From Candidatus Kaiserbacteria bacterium RIFCSPLOWO2_01_FULL_54_13 (GTDB lineage Bacteria > Patescibacteriota > Minisyncoccia > Phycocordibacterales > UBA2100), in assembly GCA_001781685.1 (NCBI GenBank), contig MFLZ01000042.1, positions 1 through 29,444 on the forward strand: a stretch of DNA of 29,444 nt, written 5' to 3'. This document shows, piece by piece, positions 19,894 to 26,490 of the stretch. Each line of letters starts with the position of its first letter. Position 1 is the first letter of the stretch. Both the position numbers and the translations under genes were made by a program. The notes beneath the pieces are model-generated. The model saw nothing but the letters and a program-made list of their open reading frames with translations. It was not told where the DNA came from and ran no database searches.

Positions 19894-21414
19894 ATGTCCT
19901 CTATTGCCACAACAAACCCATATTCCCTGGCCGTTTCGAGTCTGCTGATAGCAGTTATCTTCGGCCTGATGCCCGTAGCGGCACGCGCTCAGACTACTCC
20001 TACTGTTGATGAGCTCCGAGCTCAAATTGCGGCTCTACGGAGCCAAATTGCAGCCCTTCAGGCCCAGCTTTCCACTGCACAACCTAGAAGCGGCATAAAC
20101 TCCACTCCAGGGCGATGCGCATTCTTAACTCATAACATGTTTATCGGCGCAACAGACGGGGGTACCGCCGGAGACGTTTCAAGACTTCAGCAATTCCTCG
20201 CGGATGACGAGACGATCTACCCCGAAGGTTTCATCACGGGCTTCTTTGGACAGGCAACCCTCAGTGCCCTTCAGCGCTTCCAAGAACAAAACTCTATCGC
20301 GTCCGCCGGTTCGCCAGGGCATGGATTCGTAGGTCCAATGACACGAGCAGCGCTGGAACGAGGCTGCGGCGGTGCGGGACTCGCGGGGCAGCTTGGAGCG
20401 AACCTAAAAAAGCCCGGTAACTTCGTTGGCAATCGCCCCCCGCAAACGCAGCCGCAGAGCTGGGGAGGTCCGGAATTCCCATTCACGAACGCGAAGACAC
20501 GCCCCGGGGCAACACGCGCGCCCAAAACTGCACCGCTACCCGTGCGTCCTGGAACACCGGGCGTCTCTTCCACGTTCAACCCTTCGAATTTCACGACGGA
20601 AATCACAAACCGATACCTCACTCTCACGCCCGGGATGAAGCTTGTATACGAAACTAAGACGGCGAGCAGCACGGAGCGCACTGAGATACTCATACCGGGG
20701 GAGACCAGGGTCGTAAAGGGGGTCACGACTCTAGTCTACCGTGATCGCGTGTGGCTCGATGGCGCGCTCGTCGAGGATACGAAAGACTACCTTGCCCAAG
20801 ACAGGAACGGAAACGTCTGGTATTTCGGAGAGGACGTGAATAATTACGAGGACGGACAGGTAGCCGACCACGACGGCTCATGGCGCGCAGGGCAAAATGG
20901 CGCGCAGCCGGGCATTTGGATGAAAGCAAATCCGCAGGTCGGCGATACTTACGCGCAGGAGAACTATCCCGGCGTTGCGGAAGATAAAGCGGAGGTTCTT
21001 TCTATCAGTGAGACAGTCACCGTTCCCTATGGGACCTTCCAAAGCTGCCTGAAAACCTACGACACTACACCGCTCGATCCCGACGCACGAGAGCACAAGT
21101 ATTATTGTCCGGGCGTCGGTGCAGAAATCCTTGCAGTGGATCTTGTGAGCAAAGAGCGCTCAGAGCTGGTGAGTGCTGAGATAGGCGTCACGGGAAATCC
21201 GCCCTTCGAGACTGGACCCGTCGGCGGAAGTGGAGGAAGCGGGAGTAACAGCGGGGAAGGAAACGGTCAGGGAAACGGAGAGGATGACGATGACGATCAA
21301 GCCGGCTTGCCGAGCTCGTCAAACCTTGCGAGTGCCTCCACGTCCGGGAGCTCTCTCTACAGCGCGGTCGCGAAGATCATCCTCGCTATTCTCCTCCCCT
21401 CGTATGGAAGATAA
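19894..21414 (+). CDS. Exported peptidoglycan-binding-domain protein, 506 aa
   Basis: A signal peptide (NPYSLAVSSLLIAVIFGLMPVAARAQ) is followed by a short heptad-like coil (VDELRAQIAALRSQIAALQAQL). A peptidoglycan-binding domain comes next (DVSRLQQFLADDETIYPEGFITGFFGQATLSALQRFQEQ...GFVGPMTRAALERGC). A Pro/Gly-rich linker leads to a large beta-rich domain of about 190 residues (TTEITNRYLTLTPGMKLVYETKTASSTERTEI...WYFGEDVNNYEDG...GIWMKANPQVGDTYAQENYPG...EHKYYCPGV). This domain is familiar from other bacterial exported proteins but has no function I can name. The end is Gly/Ser/Asp-rich with five Asp in a row and a final hydrophobic stretch (SLYSAVAKIILAILLPSYGR). It is likely wall-associated. 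The start at 19894 is set by the signal peptide. Confidence 0.85.
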   Translation: MSSIATTNPYSLAVSSLLIAVIFGLMPVAARAQTTPTVDELRAQIAALRSQIAALQAQLSTAQPRSGINSTPGRCAFLTHNMFIGATDGGTAGDVSRLQQFLADDETIYPEGFITGFFGQATLSALQRFQEQNSIASAGSPGHGFVGPMTRAALERGCGGAGLAGQLGANLKKPGNFVGNRPPQTQPQSWGGPEFPFTNAKTRPGATRAPKTAPLPVRPGTPGVSSTFNPSNFTTEITNRYLTLTPGMKLVYETKTASSTERTEILIPGETRVVKGVTTLVYRDRVWLDGALVEDTKDYLAQDRNGNVWYFGEDVNNYEDGQVADHDGSWRAGQNGAQPGIWMKANPQVGDTYAQENYPGVAEDKAEVLSISETVTVPYGTFQSCLKTYDTTPLDPDAREHKYYCPGVGAEILAVDLVSKERSELVSAEIGVTGNPPFETGPVGGSGGSGSNSGEGNGQGNGEDDDDDQAGLPSSSNLASASTSGSSLYSAVAKIILAILLPSYGR

Positions 21415-21547
21415 ATACCGGCAAGAACATCGCGACTTTTCCGCACGTATGGACATTACGACGATCACAGAGGAGCAAATAGACTTGGAACTCGCAGAGT
21501 ACTTTGATATACTCCTACCGTTAGCAGAGCGGCCCGAGGATAGGTAG
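21404..21547 (+). CDS. Possible small acidic protein, 47 aa
   Basis: The ATG overlaps the end of the preceding gene by 11 bases. The sequence MEDKYRQEHRDFSARMDITTITEEQIDLELAEYFDILLPLAERPEDR looks like an amphipathic helical peptide rather than random translation. No family is known to me and there is no Shine-Dalgarno sequence. A possible pnp promoter (TG-a-TATACT, 21507-21514) lies inside it. It may be a real translationally coupled gene or chance. Confidence 0.35.
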   Translation: MEDKYRQEHRDFSARMDITTITEEQIDLELAEYFDILLPLAERPEDR

Positions 21548-21593
21548 GCTTCAAACCCCTTCGACTTGCTCAGGGTAAATCGTTTGAAACCTA
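21507..21593 (+). promoter_or_regulatory. Possible pnp promoter and leader hairpin
   Basis: TG-a-TATACT near 21507-21514 precedes a leader of about 105 bases. TAGGCTTCAAAC (21545-21556) pairs at 11 of 12 positions with GTTTGAAACCTA (21582-21593), around a segment CCCTTCGACTTGCTCAGGGT (21558-21576) that folds further. A long leader hairpin recalls the RNase-controlled pnp leader known in enterobacteria; equivalence is not shown. Confidence 0.45.
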
Positions 21594-21624
21594 AAATCCG
21601 AGGGTCGGTAATAGAGACCCACAC

Positions 21625-23817
21625 ATGCAAAAGAAAGAGTATTCCCTCGATATCGGGGGAAAGACGATGATAGCTGAGTTTAACGACTGGGCCGATCAGG
21701 CGAACGGCTCGGTCCTCATGCGCTATGGCAACAGCGCGGTGTTGGCGACGGTCGTCATGAACGACAAAGAATCGGACCTCGATTACTTTCCGCTCTCCGT
21801 CGAATACGAAGAGAAATTTTATGCCGCAGGCGCGATCCTAGGCTCGCGTTTCGTGCGCCGCGAAGGCAGGCCCTCCGACGAGGCGGTGCTCTCCGGCCGC
21901 ATCGTCGACCGCACGATCCGTCCGCTTTTCCCCAAGGGCTTAAAGCGCGAAGTGCAGGTCATCATCACAGTGCTTTCGATCGAGGATTATGACACTGACA
22001 TCCTCGCGGTGAACGCGGCATCTTTGGCAATCGCAACCTCCGACATTCCATGGAACGGCCCGGTCTCTGCGACACGGATCGGCCTTGTCGGCGACAGCGA
22101 GGACCTCATCGTGAATCCGAGCTACGGCCAGCGTAGCGACGAGCTCCCGCCAAAAGCAAAGATGGACCTCACGGTCTCGGGCAAGGGCGGCTTAATCAAC
22201 ATGATCGAGGTGAACGCACGCGAGGTGGATGAGAAGACGCTCGAAGAGGCCCTCAAGCGTGCGAGCGAGGAGATCGAGAAGATCCAAGCGTGGCAGAAAT
22301 CAATCGTTGCCGAGCGAGACATCACAAAGGCAGAATTCAAGAAACCTGACGATCACCCTGAGATTCCGCCAATTTTCGACGAGGTCGTGAAGCCGAAGCT
22401 CGCGGCGGCAAGTGGCCGTCTAGACAAGAGCGCTATCAATGAATTGAAATCGACATGGATGAAAGCCGCCACAGAGAAGCTCCCGGACACTCTTCCCACC
22501 AAACTGGACCAGTACTTCGAGCTCATGGTCGACGAACACGTCCACGATCTCGCAATCAAAGAAGGGAAACGCGTCGACGGCAGGGCGTTTGACGAGATTC
22601 GTCCGCTCTTTGCTCAAGCCGGAGGCATCTCGCCGATCATTCATGGCACCGGTCTCTTCTACCGCGGGGAAACCCACGTCTTGGCCGCACTTACCTTGGG
22701 CGGCCCGGGTGATGCGCTTCTCATCGACACGATTGAATTTCAAGACAAGAAAAAAACCTTCATGCTCCACTACAACTTCCCGCCGTTTAGCGTGGGCGAG
22801 ACGGGGCGCGTGGGCGGGATGAACCGCCGCATGATCGGGCACGGGGCACTCGCAGAAAAATCCTTGAGAGCGGTTCTCCCGCCAAAGGAAACTTTTCCGT
22901 ACACCATACGTATCGTCGCAGACTGCCTCGCCTCAAACGGCTCGACTTCGATGGCTTCCGTGTGCGCGGGAACACTCGCCTTAATGGACGCAGGAGTTCC
23001 TATCACAAAACCTGTCACGGGAATCGCAATGGGTCTCATGACAGATGGAAAGACATATAAGATCCTCACCGACATTCAGGGACCGGAGGACCATCACGGC
23101 GACATGGACTTCAAAGTCGCGGGTACCGCAGACGGCGTGACCGGCGTCCAGATGGACGTGAAAGTGGACGGCATCCCGATAGACGTGCTCGGGGAGGTAC
23201 TTGCACAAGCAAAGAAAGCGCGGATGCAAATTCTAGATGTCATAACGAAAGAAATTCCGGCACCGCGCACGGACATAAGCCCGCGAGCGCCAAAGATACT
23301 CACGATCAAAGTAAAGACAGACCAGATAGGCCTCGTCATTGGCCCGGGAGGCAAAATGATCAACGGCATCAAGGAGACCACGGGATGCGACGACATCTCA
23401 ATCGAAGAAGATGGCACTATTTTCATCACCGGTAAACTTGGAAGTGCAGAGGCTGCGCTCAAAGCAATCGAGGATCTCACGCGAGAGTACCTCCCGGGAG
23501 AGCGATTCGAAGGCGTCGTTACACGCCTCATGGACTTTGGTGCCTTTGTGAAAATCGGACCGAACACCGAGGGCCTTGTGCACGTCTCCGAAGTGGCACC
23601 GTTTCGCATCGACAAAATTTCCGATGCCGTACGCATCGGCGACACCGTCCCCGTCGTTCTCAAAGAAGTCGATGAGAAAGGACGGTATAATCTTTCTATC
23701 AAAGCCGCTGACTCGGAGTGGGCTGCACGCAAGGGATTGAAACCGAGTCAGGGTGGAGGAAATAATTATGGCAGAGAACCCAACAGGCACGGGGGCGAGC
23801 GGCGTCGGAGAATCTGA
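21625..23817 (+). CDS. pnp: Polyribonucleotide nucleotidyltransferase (PNPase), 730 aa
   Basis: PNPase degrades RNA 3' to 5' with phosphate and works with RNase Y in RNA turnover. All domains are present: first RNase PH domain (about 1-140, RYGNSAVLATVV...FVRREGRPSDEAVLSGRIVDRTIRPLFPKG), helical domain, second PH domain (about 320-545, GKRVDGRAFDEIRPL...RGETHVLAALTLG...ASNGSTSMASVCAGTLALMDAGVP...GDMDFKVAGTADGVTGVQMDVK), KH (IGLVIGPGGKMINGIKETTG) and S1 (GERFEGVVTRLMDFGAFVKIGPNTEGLVHVSE). The catalytic Asp residues in HGDMDFKV are kept. The length is normal. The last 50 bases overlap the next gene in another frame. The start follows a leader of about 105 bases rather than a leaderless promoter. 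Confidence 0.98.
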   Translation: MQKKEYSLDIGGKTMIAEFNDWADQANGSVLMRYGNSAVLATVVMNDKESDLDYFPLSVEYEEKFYAAGAILGSRFVRREGRPSDEAVLSGRIVDRTIRPLFPKGLKREVQVIITVLSIEDYDTDILAVNAASLAIATSDIPWNGPVSATRIGLVGDSEDLIVNPSYGQRSDELPPKAKMDLTVSGKGGLINMIEVNAREVDEKTLEEALKRASEEIEKIQAWQKSIVAERDITKAEFKKPDDHPEIPPIFDEVVKPKLAAASGRLDKSAINELKSTWMKAATEKLPDTLPTKLDQYFELMVDEHVHDLAIKEGKRVDGRAFDEIRPLFAQAGGISPIIHGTGLFYRGETHVLAALTLGGPGDALLIDTIEFQDKKKTFMLHYNFPPFSVGETGRVGGMNRRMIGHGALAEKSLRAVLPPKETFPYTIRIVADCLASNGSTSMASVCAGTLALMDAGVPITKPVTGIAMGLMTDGKTYKILTDIQGPEDHHGDMDFKVAGTADGVTGVQMDVKVDGIPIDVLGEVLAQAKKARMQILDVITKEIPAPRTDISPRAPKILTIKVKTDQIGLVIGPGGKMINGIKETTGCDDISIEEDGTIFITGKLGSAEAALKAIEDLTREYLPGERFEGVVTRLMDFGAFVKIGPNTEGLVHVSEVAPFRIDKISDAVRIGDTVPVVLKEVDEKGRYNLSIKAADSEWAARKGLKPSQGGGNNYGREPNRHGGERRRRI

Positions 23818-25372
23818 GACAACTCCACCGAAGTCTGGCTCTACTCTCCCTGCTTCGGCTCCTTCCTCGCCACCCGCGCCGACCCCGGTGCCGGAACCGG
23901 TGATTATTGAAGAAACCGTCGTCAAAGCTGCCCCGACGGCACCGTCAGGACCTGCTCAAGAAAAAGTACCGACGCAAGCGCCTGTCTCCAAACAGACCCC
24001 GGCCCCGATCAAGGCGCCTGAACCCGCAACAACTCCAATATTTGCTGTACCTCCACAAGAAGGAAGGCTTGCCCCGGCTCCTGCGGAAGCAGCGCCTTCA
24101 CCCCGCGCTCCTTCGGTAATATCTCAACCCCCAGCGCCGCCGCAGTCCGCTCCTGTCTCACAGAAAACTCCTCCGCCTCCTTCACCTAGTGCTGCTCTGC
24201 CAAGTGTAGTGCTACCAGTCGCGACACTGGCAAAAGAAGCGCCATCCCCTGAGAAGAGTCCAGTACAACCTCTCCCGAAAGCAGGAGGGTCCGGCAGTGC
24301 GAGCGAGGCGATCACCCGCATTCTCGAAGGAGCGAAACTTCCTGAACGCCGCGACGTTCCTCCCTCAGAAGGAGCGCCAACGCAAAAGGAGCAAAAGAGA
24401 TTCGACACGATGCTGGGTGCCTCCGCAGAGCTACCGAAAGAGCCTCCGGTACCTACTCAGCCGCCCAAGCCCTCAAGTGGGGGACTTGCTGCCGAGATCG
24501 TAGCGCCCCTCCGCACCCTCAAGAACGACTTGCAGGAGATCGTCCGCGTGAAAAAGATATCGCTTGTGCGGGCGGCAGCTCTCGAACAGGAAAAAAGGCG
24601 CGAGCGACCGGCCGTCTCGACCGAGATAACGCGGGCGCGTGCGCGCAGAACACGTGGGATTCTCTTTGCCGCGGCGATTCTTGTCATCCTCGGAGGAGCT
24701 GCACTCTTCGGCGTCTATATCGTCACGCCGGATATTGCGAGCCCACCGCAAGGCCTAGGAGGATCTTCACTCCTTTTTGCAGAAAGCACTTTTTTGCTGC
24801 CGCTCGAGGAAGACAACCCGCTCGACCTGAAGCGCTTCATTGCGCAAGCGCGCGGCGGAGGGAGCGCTACGCTCGGTTCAATCACACGCGTAGTGCCAAC
24901 GATCACTGAGACAGGTGCTGCGGGCACAGCCGTTGAGCGTGCTGCAACGGTTGAAGAATTCTTCAGCGCGCTCGGGGTGCGCTCAACTTCGGACCTTGTG
25001 CGAGCGCTGGGCAGCGATTTCTTCTTCGGCATACACACTGTTGATGAGAATGCTCCTCTCTTCGTCATCCCCGTGCGCTCATACGAGCGCGCGTTTGCCG
25101 GAATGCTTGCGTGGGAGCAAACAATGAACTCCGACCTCTCGCCTGCATTCACAGCCGTCCCAAGCCAATTCCTCGGCCAAGGAGGACTTCCGGAGAAGCG
25201 ACGGTTCTCCGACGTCGTCATGCGCAACTACGACGTGCGTGCGCTGAAGGACGATCGTGGCGAGATACAACTCTACTACTCGTTCCCGACGCGTGCGCTC
25301 CTTGTGATAGGTGAGAGTCCGTACTCTTTTACCGAGATCCTCGCCCGCTTGCGAGCTGAACGCAAGCTATAG
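23768..25372 (+). CDS. Proline-rich single-pass membrane protein, 534 aa
   Basis: I do not recognise the family. The first 230 residues are a Pro/Ala/Ser/Lys-rich, probably disordered cytoplasmic arm, followed by a basic helical stretch (KNDLQEIVRVKKISLVRAAALEQEKRRE) and one membrane segment (RGILFAAAILVILGGAALFGVYIV, about 300-323). An outside domain of about 210 residues contains EEFFSALGVRSTSDLVRALGSDFFFGIHTVDENAPLFVIPVRSYERAFAGMLAWEQTMNSDL and LYYSFPTRALLVIGES. GGAGG at 23755-23759 lies eight bases before the ATG and inside pnp, so it is translated from the pnp transcript by Shine-Dalgarno and coupling. The link to PNPase is positional only. Confidence 0.8.
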   Translation: MAENPTGTGASGVGESETTPPKSGSTLPASAPSSPPAPTPVPEPVIIEETVVKAAPTAPSGPAQEKVPTQAPVSKQTPAPIKAPEPATTPIFAVPPQEGRLAPAPAEAAPSPRAPSVISQPPAPPQSAPVSQKTPPPPSPSAALPSVVLPVATLAKEAPSPEKSPVQPLPKAGGSGSASEAITRILEGAKLPERRDVPPSEGAPTQKEQKRFDTMLGASAELPKEPPVPTQPPKPSSGGLAAEIVAPLRTLKNDLQEIVRVKKISLVRAAALEQEKRRERPAVSTEITRARARRTRGILFAAAILVILGGAALFGVYIVTPDIASPPQGLGGSSLLFAESTFLLPLEEDNPLDLKRFIAQARGGGSATLGSITRVVPTITETGAAGTAVERAATVEEFFSALGVRSTSDLVRALGSDFFFGIHTVDENAPLFVIPVRSYERAFAGMLAWEQTMNSDLSPAFTAVPSQFLGQGGLPEKRRFSDVVMRNYDVRALKDDRGEIQLYYSFPTRALLVIGESPYSFTEILARLRAERKL

Positions 25373-25375
25373 TGA

Positions 25376-25446
25376 ACAGAAAACAGAGAGCCGCGAACAG
25401 GAACTGAGTATTTCTGTTCACACTGTTTACTGTTCGCTGTTCGCTG
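25376..25446. repeat. AACAG/CTGTT mini-repeat tract upstream of the TraR-like gene
   Basis: GAACAG-type words on the left (from about 25376) and CTGTTC-type words on the right (to about 25446) form imperfect inverted and direct repeats, including the complementary pair GTGAACAGAAA and TTTCTGTTCAC. The tract supplies the -35 box of the next gene. Confidence 0.55.
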
Positions 25447-25454
25447 GGTATACT
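25426..25454 (+). promoter_or_regulatory. Promoter of the TraR/DksA-like gene
   Basis: TTTACT (25426-25431), a 17-base spacer and TATACT (25449-25454) are followed by six bases and the ATG. Confidence 0.65.
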
Positions 25455-25460
25455 CTTGCC

Positions 25461-25820
25461 ATGTCTCACTTGAGCGAGGACGAGCTTTCCGACCTGCGCG
25501 CGAACCTGGAAGCAGAGCGTGATTCTCTCGACGAGGAACTCGCCGAGCACGGTAGAAAGGTGGGAAAAGGCTGGCAGGGTGCGTCGGAATCAGTAGGCGA
25601 GGAGGCCGACCCGAACGACGCGGCCGATAATATTGAAGAACTCTCAACAAACGTCCCGCTCGTCGGAGAGCTCGAGAAGCGCCACAAAGAAATAGACAAG
25701 GCCCTCGAAAAAATGGATAAGGGCACGTACGGCACCTGCGACGTCTGCAAAGAACCTATCGACATGGACCGCCTAGAGGCAAACCCAGCCGCCGCCACCT
25801 GCGTCGCACACGCCCCGTGA
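25461..25820 (+). CDS. TraR/DksA-family zinc-finger protein, 119 aa
   Basis: DksA/TraR proteins bind the RNA polymerase secondary channel and tune transcription. The N-terminal two thirds is a coiled-coil-like helical region (LSEDELSDLRANLEAERDSLDEELAEHG...VPLVGELEKRHKEIDKALEKMDKGTYGTC). The zinc site is C93-x2-C96-x17-C114-x2-H117: the fourth ligand is His in place of the usual Cys. Many small CPR members of this family exist. The start at 25461 is decided by the -10 six bases upstream; the frame is open further up through the repeat tract. It is a monocistronic leaderless unit. Confidence 0.88.
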   Translation: MSHLSEDELSDLRANLEAERDSLDEELAEHGRKVGKGWQGASESVGEEADPNDAADNIEELSTNVPLVGELEKRHKEIDKALEKMDKGTYGTCDVCKEPIDMDRLEANPAAATCVAHAP

Positions 25821-25875
25821 CCTCACTTTGGCATTGCTTTTTACCAGTGCCGTAGCGAACTTTAAATACAGCATA

Positions 25876-25908
25876 GAAAAATGAGCCCCGCCGCCGCAGT
25901 GGAGCTCA
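25876..25908 (-). terminator. Rho-independent terminator of the DUF218-like gene
   Basis: On the minus strand TGAGCTCC pairs with GGGGCTCA (8 bp, one G-U) around an 11-base loop and is followed by TTTTTC. The stem begins in the stop codon. Confidence 0.8.
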
Positions 25909-26424
25909 AGTCACCGCCGGTCGCAACGGCCGTCCTGCGATGCGCAGATAGATGCCCATCGGCACCAAGAACAGCGCCGTGTTGTAACAGAGCCAGAAGA
26001 ACCGACTCCGCGTCCTTAGCTGCCCAGATTCCTTCCGGAACCAGTCGGCGTCGCTGAAGTTGCCGACCTCGGGGGCCGCGCGAACTTCAATGCTCGCTCC
26101 GGCCTTGCGCACGGCGAAGCGCACGTCGCGGAGTGCGCGCGCAAGATGCGAGCGCGCAGCGACGATCCAAAGTTCATCGATGCCGTTTTTCTGCGCCCAA
26201 TCGACGGCACCGAACGCCATCTGCATCGTGGTTGCCCACGATGTGCTCGACTCCCCTGGAATCTGGAACGTAGGAATTCCGTCCCACATTCTGATTCCGA
26301 TCTGGGTGAAGACCGGCCCCCGAAGAACCAACGCACGCCAAGATGCCGCCTCAGCAATGCATCGGTTCGACCATAGCGTCGCGGGAATGCCGAACGCCAT
26401 GGCAACAACACCCGCTTTGCTCAA
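25906..26424 (-). CDS. DUF218/YdcF-like protein with C-terminal membrane segment, 172 aa
   Basis: The start is TTG at 26424-26422, preceded by a near-perfect AAAGGAGGTG (26429-26438). The body has the DUF218 pattern: WSNRCIAEAASWRALVLRG, then IPGESSTSWATTMQMAFGAVDWAQKNGIDELWIVAARSHLARALRDVRFAVRKAG, resembling the E-x-x-S-x-x-T...SHLxRA layout of YdcF/SanA proteins thought to act in envelope metabolism. The end has a hydrophobic segment (FFWLCYNTALFLVPMGIYL). The match is moderate, so the function stays open. An upstream ATG at 26694 would overlap comM. The promoter is TG-c-TATATA (26454-26462), and a terminator follows, so it is another leadered stand-alone unit. Confidence 0.65.
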   Translation of the reverse strand: MSKAGVVAMAFGIPATLWSNRCIAEAASWRALVLRGPVFTQIGIRMWDGIPTFQIPGESSTSWATTMQMAFGAVDWAQKNGIDELWIVAARSHLARALRDVRFAVRKAGASIEVRAAPEVGNFSDADWFRKESGQLRTRSRFFWLCYNTALFLVPMGIYLRIAGRPLRPAVT

Positions 26425-26453
26425 GGAACACCTCCTTTTTCTGAGGAAACCCC

Positions 26454-26462
26454 TATATAGCA
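26454..26462 (-). promoter_or_regulatory. Extended -10 of the DUF218-like gene
   Basis: TG-c-TATATA on the minus strand gives a leader of about 23 bases that contains AAAGGAGGTG. It lies only 13 bases from the divergent comM hexamer. Confidence 0.55.
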
Positions 26463-26475
26463 CGGAATGAAGGCC

Positions 26476-26484
26476 TGCTACAAT
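26476..26484 (+). promoter_or_regulatory. Extended -10 promoter of comM
   Basis: TG-c-TACAAT is followed by exactly six bases and GTG at 26491. This decides a GTG start and a leaderless mRNA. Confidence 0.65.
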
Positions 26485-26490
26485 GCCCAC

